Assembly (NCBI GenBank): GCA_000163995.1
Contig: CM000855.1
Coordinates: forward strand, 56,660 to 120,659
Direction of reading: 5' to 3'
Source of the DNA: Campylobacter jejuni subsp. jejuni 414
GTDB taxonomy: Bacteria > Campylobacterota > Campylobacteria > Campylobacterales > Campylobacteraceae
Length of the DNA stretch: 64,000 bases
A program made the position numbers and the translations under genes. Shown here piece after piece: positions 26,545 through 36,015 of this stretch; positions within the stretch are counted from its first letter, which is position 1; each line of letters opens with the position of its first letter. The notes below the pieces were generated by a model. The model was not told where the DNA came from. It saw nothing but the letters and a program-made list of their open reading frames with translations, and made no database searches.

Positions 26545-27256
26545 TTTTTTCCTTTCTTTGATCTAAAATATTTAAAATTTGCACCACTAAAGCAAAAGCC
26601 ATAGCTGTATAAATATATGCTTTATCAATATGAATATCAAAACTTTCAGCAATTAAAATAAAACCTATTAAAACCAAAAAAGTCAAGGCTAAAATTTTAA
26701 TACTCGGATACTTTTCAACAAAATCTGCTATAGGCTTGGAAGCAAAAAGCATCACAGCTACTGCAATAATAACGGCGATAATCATTATAGTTACATCTTG
26801 AGCAATTCCTACTGCTGTAATAACACTATCAAGTGAAAATACTATATCAATCACAGCAATTTCAGCTACAACTATCCAAAGCTTGTTACTTACCTTAAAA
26901 TGACTCTCACTTTCTTCTTGATGAAAAATTTGTTCTTTAATTTCTTTAATAGACTTTACAATTAAGAAAAGTCCACCTAATAAAAGCACTAAATCTCTGC
27001 CTGAAATTTCATTACCCAATACACTAAACAAAGGCGTTATAAGCTGCATCACCCAAAAAAGAGATAAAAGAAGTAAAATTCTTGTAATCATTGCAAAAGC
27101 TAAACCTAAAATACGCCCTCTATCACGATATTCAGGAGGTAACTTACTCACTAAAATAGCTAAGAAAATGATATTATCTATCCCTAGCACAATTTCAAGA
27201 GCACTTAAGGTAGCCAAAGTAATCCAAGCATCGATACTAAAAACCCATTCAAACAT
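26537..27256 (-). CDS. TerC-family integral membrane protein
   Basis: 239-residue protein with seven predicted helices. The conserved Asp motifs LGIDNIIFLAIL near residue 24 and IVFSLDSVITAVG near 138 mark the TerC family, linked to manganese export during exoenzyme metalation and, historically, tellurite resistance. It is the leading gene of a two-gene unit with the PhnA-domain protein. Confidence 0.88.
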   Translation of the reverse strand: MFEWVFSIDAWITLATLSALEIVLGIDNIIFLAILVSKLPPEYRDRGRILGLAFAMITRILLLLSLFWVMQLITPLFSVLGNEISGRDLVLLLGGLFLIVKSIKEIKEQIFHQEESESHFKVSNKLWIVVAEIAVIDIVFSLDSVITAVGIAQDVTIMIIAVIIAVAVMLFASKPIADFVEKYPSIKILALTFLVLIGFILIAESFDIHIDKAYIYTAMAFALVVQILNILDQRKEKNG

Positions 27257-27322
27257 AAATTTCCTTGAAAAATTTTTTAAATTTTTTTAAAGCGATATTT
27301 TATAGTTTTAAAGCAAATACAA

Positions 27323-27892
27323 TCATTTAAGAAAAATTTCAATCACACTTAGAGGTAAAATTTCATGTTCTAAAGCATGAATTTTTGCTTTAAATTCCTC
27401 AAAGCTCAAATTTCTTTTCTCAAAAGCTTTTTGAGCGATAATCATTCCACCATCAAGCTCTTCGTTGACCCAGTGTACAGTCACTCCAGCTACTTTCATA
27501 TCGCTTTCATAACTTTCTTTAATAGCATGTGCTCCTTTAAAAAGTGGTAATAAAGATGGATGAAGGTTGATTGCTTTAATGTTTTTTGTAAAAACAGGAC
27601 TTAAAATTCTCATAAAACCTGCCAATACAGTAAGATCAGCTCCACTTTCTTTGATTTTTTGCACTAAAATCGCATCAAATTCCTCACGAGTATTGTAAGC
27701 TTTATGATCGACAATTACACTATCAAGACCAAATTTTTTTGCTCTTTGTATGCCAAAAGCATCTTTTTTATTGCAAAGACAAAGTACTATTTCATAAGTA
27801 TTTGCTCCTATGGTTTTTTTATGAAGTTTTTCTAAAATATTTTCCAAATTACTTCCATTTCCACTAAAAAGTACAGCTAATTTTACAAGCAT
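27323..27892 (-). CDS. purN: phosphoribosylglycinamide formyltransferase
   Basis: Transfers the formyl group of 10-formyl-THF to GAR in purine synthesis. The 189-residue protein has LFSGNGSNLENIL near residue 8 (phosphate loop), LAGFMRIL near 90 and the catalytic triad context INLHPSLLPLFKGAHA near 107-122, where the Asn and His lie, with the Asp in ELDGGMIIAQ near 147. It overlaps the NAD(P)HX repair gene by 10 bp. Confidence 0.93.
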   Translation of the reverse strand: MLVKLAVLFSGNGSNLENILEKLHKKTIGANTYEIVLCLCNKKDAFGIQRAKKFGLDSVIVDHKAYNTREEFDAILVQKIKESGADLTVLAGFMRILSPVFTKNIKAINLHPSLLPLFKGAHAIKESYESDMKVAGVTVHWVNEELDGGMIIAQKAFEKRNLSFEEFKAKIHALEHEILPLSVIEIFLK

Positions 27893-29253
27893 TTTAATCC
27901 TTTGATAAGTTTTAAAGCATCAAAACTATTTTTATTAAATTTATATTTTTTTGCAACAAGTGCATGAGCTAAAGTAGCATTTTTTGCTGCCTCTAAAGCA
28001 CTAAAACCAAAGCCTAAATGCGCAGCAATCATACCACTTAAAACATCTCCGCTTCCACCTTTAGCTAAGGCTTGATTTCCTAGATTTACAACAAATAATT
28101 TTTCTTTTTGTATAATGATAGGGTTTGCTCCTTTTAAAACAAGGACACAATCATAATTTTGTGAAAATTTTCTAGCATAGAAAAAGCGATTTTTTTGTAA
28201 TGCTTCTATATTTAAATCCTCATCAAAACACATTTTATAAAGTCTTATAAATTCTTTTGGATGAGGGGTTAACACGACATCTTTTCTATTTAAATACCCA
28301 AGCAAAGATTCACTTAAAAAGCAGTTTGCGTCTAAAACTAAAGGAGTGTTTTGTAAAATTTCATCTTTCAAAAAATATAAATTTTCAAGCCCCATGCCTA
28401 AAGCAATAGCACTTGCATTATTTTCAATTTTTTCTTTTAGCATCAAAAGAGGTGAGAAGCTTTTTTGCGCTACCAAAGAGACAAGTCCTGCTCCAAAATT
28501 TAAGGCTCCAAGTCCTGCTAAAGTTCCAGCGCTTGCATTAGCAACTATATAAATATGACCAAAATTTCCTTTATTGGCATTGATTTTTCTATCTATAGTT
28601 TTTAAATCTTTTTTTTCAAGTAAAAAAACTTGAGAATTGGGATGAAATTTTTTAGTACTGATACCTAAATGAGCTATTTTAATTTTTCCTACAAATTCCT
28701 TAGCAAAATCTTCAAGTAAAATTTCCTTTAAAACTCCCATGCAAAGTGTAATATCAGCCTTGAAACAAGGATAAAATCCCAAATTTGTTGGTATGTCACA
28801 AGCAATTTTTAAAGCCTTGCTTTGATTAGCTTTTTGAAGTATCAAACTTGCTTTTTCATCTAAGCAACGATTTGAACCTGTGCCTAAAATACAATCAATT
28901 ATAATATGAAATTTTTTAAAATCAGGCTCTTTTTGATAAAATTTAAAAGCGTAATTTTGTAAAATTTTCTCTTGTTTTTTAAAAAGTGCATTTTCTTTAA
29001 AACCTATTTTATAAGCTTTAGCATGTTTTAAATTTCTTAAAGCCACTAAGCCATCTGCACCATTGTTACCGCCTCCTAATAAAAAAAGTATTTTTACTTT
29101 TTTAATCTTGTATTGAATACGGATTTTTTTAGCTTGTTTTTTAATAAGTTTGGCTAAATTTAATCCCGCATTTTCCATTAAAATAAGCTCATTTAAGCCT
29201 TTATTTATAGCATTTTGTTCTAAATTTTTTATATTATCAATAATAGCTTTCAT
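27883..29253 (-). CDS. nnr: bifunctional NAD(P)HX repair enzyme (epimerase/dehydratase)
   Basis: 456-residue fusion. Residues 1-200 are the YjeF-N epimerase domain (LFLLGGGNNGADGLVALRNL near 53-72). Residues 215-456 are the ADP-dependent dehydratase domain of ribokinase fold with LTPHPKEF near 340, VLVLKGANPII near 390 and NQALAKGGSGDVLSGMIAA near 413. The pair repairs hydrated NADH and NADPH. The start overlaps the NYN-domain gene by 17 bp. Confidence 0.92.
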   Translation of the reverse strand: MKAIIDNIKNLEQNAINKGLNELILMENAGLNLAKLIKKQAKKIRIQYKIKKVKILFLLGGGNNGADGLVALRNLKHAKAYKIGFKENALFKKQEKILQNYAFKFYQKEPDFKKFHIIIDCILGTGSNRCLDEKASLILQKANQSKALKIACDIPTNLGFYPCFKADITLCMGVLKEILLEDFAKEFVGKIKIAHLGISTKKFHPNSQVFLLEKKDLKTIDRKINANKGNFGHIYIVANASAGTLAGLGALNFGAGLVSLVAQKSFSPLLMLKEKIENNASAIALGMGLENLYFLKDEILQNTPLVLDANCFLSESLLGYLNRKDVVLTPHPKEFIRLYKMCFDEDLNIEALQKNRFFYARKFSQNYDCVLVLKGANPIIIQKEKLFVVNLGNQALAKGGSGDVLSGMIAAHLGFGFSALEAAKNATLAHALVAKKYKFNKNSFDALKLIKGLKCL

Positions 29254-29935
29254 AGTCTTTTTTCACTAAAAAATATATATTTTTTTCTCTTTCTTCTTCA
29301 AATTTTTTCATTTTAGGTAAAAATTTCTGAATTAAAGCACGAAAATTCTTAAAACCATAATTTTGTGGATGAAAATCTGAATATTTACGGTTCATATTGG
29401 TACGGATCTGAGCATATTCAGCACGTCCTTTTTCATCAATAAGTTGTTCTGTGATATTAATCAAAGCTCTTAAATAATCCTTGCTTAAAATATCTTCTTT
29501 TTTGCTCTCATTCTTGTCTAAATAAAAAAATTCACTAAAAGCATTAACATAAGATTTTATAGACTTTTCAAGCCCCATTCCTATAACTTGTTTTTTATTT
29601 TCTCTTAATTTTTGAATCAGTGAAGTATAATCGCTATCACTAGAAACAATCACAAAAATATCTATGTTTTTTTCATAAAATATAGACATGATTTCAGTGA
29701 TTAAATACATATCACTTGAGTTTTTATTAGCTGCAAAATTGAATTGCTGCATAGCGATTAAAGAATATTCAGCAATTTGTTCCTTCCAGCCTTGTATATT
29801 TTTTTGGGTCCAATCCCCATAAATGCGTTTGATGATAACTTCTCCATAATCTGAAGCGATATCAAAAATACTTTTGGCGTATTTTGCAGGGATATTTTCT
29901 GCATCTATAAAAATAGCTATACTTTTATTTTCCAT
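29237..29935 (-). CDS. NYN-domain protein with C-terminal OST-HTH-like region
   Basis: 232-residue protein. The N-terminal 150 residues are a NYN (PIN-like) domain: FIDAENIPAKYA near residue 9 and VSSDSDYTSLIQKLRE near 97 supply the acidic residues of a predicted RNase centre. The C-terminal 75 residues (GRAEYAQIRTNMNRKYSDFH, then PQNYGFKNFRALIQ) match the OST-HTH/LOTUS-like RNA-binding motif. The combination suggests RNA processing or decay. The target is not known. It overlaps the repair enzyme gene. Confidence 0.8.
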   Translation of the reverse strand: MENKSIAIFIDAENIPAKYAKSIFDIASDYGEVIIKRIYGDWTQKNIQGWKEQIAEYSLIAMQQFNFAANKNSSDMYLITEIMSIFYEKNIDIFVIVSSDSDYTSLIQKLRENKKQVIGMGLEKSIKSYVNAFSEFFYLDKNESKKEDILSKDYLRALINITEQLIDEKGRAEYAQIRTNMNRKYSDFHPQNYGFKNFRALIQKFLPKMKKFEEEREKNIYFLVKKDYESYY

Positions 29936-29936
29936 T

Positions 29937-31442
29937 TTAAATCCTTGCTCTAAAGCTTAAAGCTTCTAAAATATGCATTTTATTAATATCAACACTTTGT
30001 TCTAGATCTGCTATACTTCTTGAAACTTTTAAAATTTTATTGAGCGATCGTAAAGAAAGATTATAGCGTGAAATTGCCAAATCTAATGTATCTTTAGCAT
30101 CTTTTTCCAAAATACAAAAATGATTTAAATCCTCATCTTTTAATTTCCCATTAAATTCTTTTTGTCCTCGTTTTTTACCAAAAATAAAAGCTTGTAAAAT
30201 TCTTTCGCTCATTTCTCTAGAACTTATACTTGATTTATCATCTTTGCTGATTTCATCCATAGCTACATAAAGATCAATCCTATCCATAATAGGAGCTGAA
30301 ATGTGATTTTTATATTTTTTGATCTCATTTTCACTGCAAACACAAGAAAGATTTTTAGAAAATAAATTCCCGCAAGGACAAGGATTTTGAGCAGCTATAA
30401 AACTAAATTTTGTTTCATAAGTGATCTTAGAATTTACTCTTGAAATATGAATTTTATGATCTTCCAAAGGCTCTCTTAAACTCTCTATAATTTGCTTGTT
30501 AAAATGTGGAAACTCATCAAAGAACATTACTCCGCCATTTGCAAGTGCTATTTCTCCAATTCTAGCATTTTTTGCTCCTCCACCAAAAATACTTGCCCTT
30601 GTAGAAGTATGATGAGGATGACGAAAAGCACGAATTTTAGTAAATTCACAATCCTTTGAATTTAAAGACATATAGGCATTTTGCATCAAAACCTCACTTA
30701 GACTTTGAGGAGGCATAATATAAACAAGGCGTTTGGCGCACATGCTTTTACCACTTCCAGGACTGCCTTCAAGTAAGATATTGTGCATGCCTAATGCAGC
30801 TATCATACAAGCTCTTTTAGCTTTTTCTTGTCCTTTGATATCTTTAAAATCAAGTTTAAATTCCAGATTTTGTAAAAAAATTTCATTTTCTATTTTTAAA
30901 GGATTGGCAAATAAAGGGTGATTGTGTGAAAATTGAAATTTAATATAATTTTTTTCTTTAAAAAACTCTATTGCTTCATTTAAATTTTCAAGTCCATAAA
31001 CCTCTAAATTTGGTATCATAGAAGCTTTTTGTGCTATACTTTTTGGAACAACTATTTTAGCTTTTTCAATTTTAGCAGAGAGAAATAAGAGTAAAGAAAA
31101 AAGTTCATTCGTGCTTTTAATACTTCCATCAAGTCCTAATTCTCCTACTACAAAAAAGTCACCTAATTCTTCATTTTGTAAAAGGATTAATAAAGCAATA
31201 GCTAAATCAAAATGTGAACCTTTTTTTGGAATACCTGAAGGGCTAAGATTAATGGTAATTTTTTTAGCAGGGAAAGCAAAGTCACAGCTTAAAAGTGTAG
31301 CTTTGATACGATCCACACTTTCTTTAATCGCCACACTCGCAAGCCCTACTATGCTTAAGCTCGGCAAACCTCTTGTAAAAGTGGATTCTACCTCTATAAT
31401 GTCTAAGCCTTCATGAAAACTTATGCACTTTAGCTTTTTCAT
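29937..31442 (-). CDS. comM: ComM/YifB-family AAA+ Mg-chelatase-like helicase
   Basis: About 501 residues from the ATG at 31442. It has an N-terminal Lon-like fold (GLPSLSIVGLASVAIKES), a central AAA+ domain with Walker A LEGSPGSGKSM and Walker B GGVMFFDEFPHF, and a C-terminal NPCPCGNLFSK zinc-like segment with the YifB signature. ComM proteins promote branch migration of transformed DNA, relevant in naturally competent Campylobacter. In this sequence the frame continues upstream into def without a stop, giving one 676-residue reading frame. See the def entry for why I treat them as two genes. Confidence 0.85.
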   Translation of the reverse strand: MKKLKCISFHEGLDIIEVESTFTRGLPSLSIVGLASVAIKESVDRIKATLLSCDFAFPAKKITINLSPSGIPKKGSHFDLAIALLILLQNEELGDFFVVGELGLDGSIKSTNELFSLLLFLSAKIEKAKIVVPKSIAQKASMIPNLEVYGLENLNEAIEFFKEKNYIKFQFSHNHPLFANPLKIENEIFLQNLEFKLDFKDIKGQEKAKRACMIAALGMHNILLEGSPGSGKSMCAKRLVYIMPPQSLSEVLMQNAYMSLNSKDCEFTKIRAFRHPHHTSTRASIFGGGAKNARIGEIALANGGVMFFDEFPHFNKQIIESLREPLEDHKIHISRVNSKITYETKFSFIAAQNPCPCGNLFSKNLSCVCSENEIKKYKNHISAPIMDRIDLYVAMDEISKDDKSSISSREMSERILQAFIFGKKRGQKEFNGKLKDEDLNHFCILEKDAKDTLDLAISRYNLSLRSLNKILKVSRSIADLEQSVDINKMHILEALSFRARI

Positions 31443-31967
31443 TTCTCTTTTTTGTGATTTTTTCTTCTTTTTTTTAAATTCTTTATCGAATTTTTGACGC
31501 TTCGCAAAAGAAATTTTTTCTATAAATAAATGTCCATTTAAATGATCGTTTTCGTGTTGAATAGCTACAGCTAAAAAACCTTTTGCTTCAAGTTCTTTAA
31601 ATTCTCCAAAGCGATCTTGATATTTTAGTAAAACATGATTATAGCGTTTTACCTCTTCAAAAAAATCTGGTACACTCAAACATCCTTCGGTGCAAGTAAT
31701 CATTTCTTCATCTAAAGGAATAATTTCAGGGTTAATAATCTCTAGCAAATCTTCTTTTTTTTGTTCATCATTTTCATTAAAAATATTAACAAGTAATACA
31801 CGCAAAGGAACATCAACTTGAATAGCCGCTAAGCCCACTCCATTACTTGCTATCATAGTCTCATACATATCATCAAGTAGATTATGAAGTTCTGCATCAA
31901 ATTTATTTACAGTTTCAGAGCTTAAAAAAAGTTTAGGATTAGGATAAGTGATAATTTTTCTAACCAT
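31439..31967 (-). CDS. def: peptide deformylase, fused in frame to comM by one extra base
   Basis: Removes the formyl group from nascent N-termini. The three family motifs are present: GVGLAAIQ near residue 43, EGCLSVPDF near 94, and QHENDHLNG near 137, with Cys and His metal ligands. The frame reads through a lysine run (FDKEFKKKKKKSQKR) into comM. One A fewer in the A6 run at 31458-31463 (plus-strand T6) would restore a stop (TGA at 31439-31441) overlapping the comM ATG, giving the family-normal 175 residues. A bifunctional fusion protein is possible but less likely than a one-base indel. Confidence 0.85.
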
Positions 31968-32002
31968 TAAAGAACCTTTATTTTAAATGATCTCCAAAGA
32001 AA

Positions 32003-32587
32003 TCATTTAAAACTTTTTTCTAAAACCTTATCAATCAGTCCATATTCTTTAGCTTCTTGTGCTGACATAAAAAAATCTCTTTCTGTATCTTTTGCTATTT
32101 TTGCAACTTTTTGCTTGGTATTTTTTGCTAAAATATCATTAAGTATAGTTTTAAGTCTTAAAATTTCTTTAGCTTGAATTTCAATATCTGTTGCTTGACC
32201 CCTTGCACCACCTAAAGGCTGATGGATCATAATGCGTGAATTAGGCAAAGCAAAACGCTTTCCTTCTGCACCACAACTTAGCAAAAACGCTCCCATAGAA
32301 GCAGCTTGTCCTATACAAATTGTACAAACATTAGGCTTGATATAATTCATAGTATCATAAATGCTAAAGCCACTTGTAATTACACCGCCTGGAGAATTGA
32401 TATAAAGATAAATATCTTTTGCAGGATCTTCGGCTTCTAAAAAAAGAAGTTGTGCTACAATAGAAGAGGCAAGTTCATCATGAATTTCGCCACTTAACAT
32501 AATAATTCTATCTTTTAAAAGACGCGAATAAATATCATAACTTCTTTCTCCACGGCTTGATTTTTCAATAACATAAGGAATAAACAT
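32003..32587 (-). CDS. clpP: ATP-dependent Clp protease proteolytic subunit
   Basis: 194-residue serine protease barrel subunit. The catalytic Ser lies in [11 protein letters not shown] near residue 97, the His in [12 protein letters not shown] near 122, and the Asp in the DTERDFFMS segment near 171. It works with ClpX/ClpA, which are not in the window. The gene starts one base before the tig stop, so tig and clpP share an operon; def follows 36 bp downstream. Confidence 0.96.
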   Translation of the reverse strand: MFIPYVIEKSSRGERSYDIYSRLLKDRIIMLSGEIHDELASSIVAQLLFLEAEDPAKDIYLYINSPGGVITSGFSIYDTMNYIKPNVCTICIGQAASMGAFLLSCGAEGKRFALPNSRIMIHQPLGGARGQATDIEIQAKEILRLKTILNDILAKNTKQKVAKIAKDTERDFFMSAQEAKEYGLIDKVLEKSFK

Positions 32588-33921
32588 TATTTATCTTCTT
32601 TCTCTTTTTTATTTACTTTTTTCGATTTTTCTGTTTTTGGCATAAAAATATCATTAAAAAGTTTTTCTTCGATTAAAGCCATTTTTACAGCAGGTAAAGC
32701 CCCTTGTTTTTTATAGTTTTCTAAATGTTCTTTTGGATTCATACCATAACGATATGCTTCAAAATAAATTGCTTGGATCAATTCTTGATCATTCACTTCA
32801 ATCTTACGCAATTTTGCAAGCTCATCAATGATAAAAGTAAGTTTTACACTTTTTTGTGCTTCTTCTTTAAAAGAATCGCGTTTTTCTTGGTATTTTTCTT
32901 TGTTTGCTTTAAGCTCTTCAATTTCTTTTTCGCTGAAAGTATTAAAAGCTGCACGCATTTGCATATCGGTTTCTTGTTCTACTATACCTTTAGGTAAGTA
33001 AAAATTATATTTTTCAATCAAAGCATCTGCAAATTTACCTTTTAATTCGTCATTTACAAGTTTGAAAAGCTTTTCATTTTTAATTTGTTCTTTTAATTTT
33101 TCATCTAAAACTTCAATGCTAGCTTTTTCTTCACCTGGCAAAAGTTTTTTAAGCATTTCATCATCAAGTTCTGGAATTTTTAGCTCTTGAATTTCATGTA
33201 ATTTCACTTTAAATGTTGCATCTTTGTTTGCTAAGTGAGCGACACTGTATTCTTTAGGAAAAGTTACTTTGATATCTTTTTCTTCACCTATTTTCATACC
33301 CACCATACCCTCTTCAAAACCTGGAATGAATTGCTTAGAACCAATTTCTAAAACATAATTTTCAGCCTTGCCACCTTCAAAAGCCTTATCATCTAAAAAA
33401 CCTTCAAAATCAAATTTTGCAAAATCACCCTCTTGTAAAGCTCTTTTTGTTTTTATAGCCTCAGGGGTGGCAAAACGTTTTAAAAGCTCTTCTTTTTTTT
33501 CATCAATTTCTTTTTTACTTACTTTTGGAGTTTGATATTCAGGAATTAATTTTTCATAATCATCAAGTTTAATTTCAGGCTTGAAAGAAAGTATTAACTC
33601 GGCAATAATTTCTCCATCTTTACGATCAAATTTTTCAAAATATGGTTCACCTACAAGCTCTTTACTTTCTTTTTTAAGCTCTTTTAAAGCACTATTTACA
33701 GCAGATTTAAAAAGATTTTGTTCTGCATCTTGGGTTAATTCTCTTTCATATCTTTTAAGTACAGCGCTTACAGGAACTTTTCCTGGTCTAAAACCATCCA
33801 TTTTTACACTTTTAGAAGCTTTTTTTGCTAAATTTTCTACTTCACTTTTGATCATTCCTGAAGGAATTTTTACACTAGCAGTCGCATTAACAGAATCTAG
33901 TTGCTTTGCCTTTACTTCCAT
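32587..33921 (-). CDS. tig: trigger factor
   Basis: Ribosome-associated chaperone of 444 residues. The N-terminal ribosome-binding signature is [18 protein letters not shown] near 41-58, the FKBP-type PPIase domain ([20 protein letters not shown] to about 245) follows, and the C-terminal arms are helical and lysine-rich. A lysine-rich tail closes the protein. It heads the tig-clpP-def-comM run on the minus strand, divergent from folE. Confidence 0.95.
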   Translation of the reverse strand: MEVKAKQLDSVNATASVKIPSGMIKSEVENLAKKASKSVKMDGFRPGKVPVSAVLKRYERELTQDAEQNLFKSAVNSALKELKKESKELVGEPYFEKFDRKDGEIIAELILSFKPEIKLDDYEKLIPEYQTPKVSKKEIDEKKEELLKRFATPEAIKTKRALQEGDFAKFDFEGFLDDKAFEGGKAENYVLEIGSKQFIPGFEEGMVGMKIGEEKDIKVTFPKEYSVAHLANKDATFKVKLHEIQELKIPELDDEMLKKLLPGEEKASIEVLDEKLKEQIKNEKLFKLVNDELKGKFADALIEKYNFYLPKGIVEQETDMQMRAAFNTFSEKEIEELKANKEKYQEKRDSFKEEAQKSVKLTFIIDELAKLRKIEVNDQELIQAIYFEAYRYGMNPKEHLENYKKQGALPAVKMALIEEKLFNDIFMPKTEKSKKVNKKEKEDK

Positions 33922-34061
33922 AGTTTTTTCCTTAATAAAATAAAATTTGCTTTCAATAATAGCAAATTTTTCCTTATTACTTGCATAAAATTTTAAAGTA
34001 ATTTATGATAAAATTGCAATATTACGTTTTATTAAAATATAGAAATATTTTGGAGAAAAAC

Positions 34062-34634
34062 TTGCAAAAAAAATTTGAAGATTGCATTAAAACCATGCTT
34101 GAAACCATAGGAGAAAATCCAAATCGCGAAGGGCTTATCAAAACACCAAACCGTGTTTTTAGGGCTTATGAATTTCTCACTAGTGGTTATACACAAAATG
34201 TTAAAGAAATTTTAAATGATGCTTTATTTGAAAGCTCTAATAATGAAATGGTTTTGGTGCGTGATATAGAATTTTATAGTCTTTGCGAACATCATCTTTT
34301 ACCTTTTTTTGGGCGTGCACACGTAGCTTATATCCCTAATAAAAAAGTAGTAGGTTTAAGTAAAATTCCACGCCTTGTAGAAGTATTTGCAAGGAGATTG
34401 CAAATTCAAGAACAACTTACTGAGCAAATTGCACAAGCTTTAATGGAAAATGTCGATGCAAAAGGTGTAGGTGTAGTGATAGAAGCAAGACATATGTGTG
34501 TTGAAATGCGTGGAGTGCAAAAAGCTAACTCTACCACTACAACCTCAGCATTACGTGGAATTTTCTTAAAAAATGAAAAAACTAGAGAAGAATTTTTTTC
34601 TCTTATTAACTCTGCTAAACAGGTAAGATTTTAA
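34062..34634 (+). CDS. folE: GTP cyclohydrolase I
   Basis: First enzyme of folate (and queuosine precursor) synthesis. The start used is the TTG at 34062 behind TTGGAG, which gives the family-normal 190 residues; in-frame codons further upstream are not supported. Zinc and catalytic residues are visible: [23 protein letters not shown] and [12 protein letters not shown] near residue 160. It overlaps the fliI start by one base (TAATG), an operon junction between a folate gene and a flagellar gene. Confidence 0.93.
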   Translation: MQKKFEDCIKTMLETIGENPNREGLIKTPNRVFRAYEFLTSGYTQNVKEILNDALFESSNNEMVLVRDIEFYSLCEHHLLPFFGRAHVAYIPNKKVVGLSKIPRLVEVFARRLQIQEQLTEQIAQALMENVDAKGVGVVIEARHMCVEMRGVQKANSTTTTSALRGIFLKNEKTREEFFSLINSAKQVRF

Positions 34635-36013
34635 TGAATCTTGAAAAACTTCGCTCCAAACTTGGTAAAGAAAATTTGAGTGCTATTTTTGGAGAAATTA
34701 CAAAAATTTCTGCCACAAGCATAGAGATTCGTGGGCTTAAAACAGGAGTTGGAGATATAGTCAAACTAGTTTCCAATGAAAATGAAAATTTAAATACCCT
34801 AGCTATGGTAGTAGAAATCAAAGAACAATTTAGCTATTTAAGCCCTTTTTCTTTCATAGAAGGTTTTAAAATAGGCGATCGTGCTTTTATAAGTGATGCA
34901 GGTATGCAAATAGGCGTTAGTGATGAACTTTTAGGGCGTGTAGTAGATCCTTTTATGCGTCCAAAAGATGGCAAAGGATCCATAGAAGTAAGTAAATATA
35001 TGCCTATCATGCGTGCACCTATTGATGCGATGAAAAGAGGACTTATCGAAGAAGTTTTTCCTGTAGGGGTTAAAACCATAGATGCGCTTTTAACTTGCGG
35101 TGTGGGACAAAAATTAGGCATTTTTGCAGGAAGTGGAGTAGGAAAATCCACCCTTATGGGCATGATAGTTAAAAATTCCAAAGCTCCTATCAAGGTAGTT
35201 GCACTCATAGGAGAAAGAGGACGCGAAATTCCTGAATTTATACAAAAAAATTTAGGTGGAAAATTTGATGATACAGTGCTTATCGTTGCCACAAGTGATG
35301 ATAGTGCTTTGATGCGTAAATACGGTGCTTTTTGTGCAATGAGTGTGGCTGAATACTTTAAAGAACAAGGCAAAGATGTGCTTTTTATCATGGATAGTGT
35401 AACACGTTTTGCTATGGCTCAAAGAGAAATAGGGCTTGCACTTGGAGAACCTCCCACAACCAAAGGTTATCCACCAAGCGTTTTAAGTCTTTTGCCTCAA
35501 CTCATGGAAAGAGCAGGTAAGGAAGAAGGTAAAGGAACAATAACAGCTTTTTTTACTGTTTTAGTTGATGGTGATGATATGAGTGATCCAATTGCCGATC
35601 AAAGTCGCTCTATTTTAGATGGACATATTGTTTTAAGTCGTGAGTTAACAGACTTTGGAATTTATCCGCCTATTAATATACAAAATTCAGCTTCAAGGGT
35701 AATGAGTGATATCATAAGCCCTGAACACAAACTTTGGGCAAGAAAATTTAAGCGTTTAAATTCGCTTTTAAAAGAAAATGAGGTATTACTTCGCATAGGC
35801 GCTTATCAAAAAGGAAGTGATAAAGAACTTGATGAGGCTATTTCTAAAAAAGAATTTATGCAAAAATTTTTAGGACAAAACCCTGAAGAAAGCTTTGAAT
35901 TTAACCAAACTTTAGAGCTTTTAAGTCAAATTGATATGCCAAATATTCCTCTACCCCCAACTCAAAATATAAATACAGGAAGTGCAACCTTGCCTAATCC
36001 TAATTTAAAATAA
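34634..36013 (+). CDS. fliI: flagellum-specific ATP synthase
   Basis: ATPase of the flagellar type III export apparatus. The 459-residue protein has Walker A GIFAGSGVGKSTLMG near 160, Walker B VLFIMDSVTRFA near 248, and the family signature PPSVLSLLPQLMERAG near 282. The C-terminus is short and polar. Its coupling to folE rather than to other flagellar genes fits the scattered flagellar layout of epsilonproteobacteria. Confidence 0.96.
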   Translation: MNLEKLRSKLGKENLSAIFGEITKISATSIEIRGLKTGVGDIVKLVSNENENLNTLAMVVEIKEQFSYLSPFSFIEGFKIGDRAFISDAGMQIGVSDELLGRVVDPFMRPKDGKGSIEVSKYMPIMRAPIDAMKRGLIEEVFPVGVKTIDALLTCGVGQKLGIFAGSGVGKSTLMGMIVKNSKAPIKVVALIGERGREIPEFIQKNLGGKFDDTVLIVATSDDSALMRKYGAFCAMSVAEYFKEQGKDVLFIMDSVTRFAMAQREIGLALGEPPTTKGYPPSVLSLLPQLMERAGKEEGKGTITAFFTVLVDGDDMSDPIADQSRSILDGHIVLSRELTDFGIYPPINIQNSASRVMSDIISPEHKLWARKFKRLNSLLKENEVLLRIGAYQKGSDKELDEAISKKEFMQKFLGQNPEESFEFNQTLELLSQIDMPNIPLPPTQNINTGSATLPNPNLK

Positions 36014-36015
36014 AA

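Noticed and set aside
34834-35391. 185-codon minus-strand open frame inside fliI
   Set aside because: The fliI frame carries all ATPase motifs; the antisense frame is serine/isoleucine-rich and shows none.
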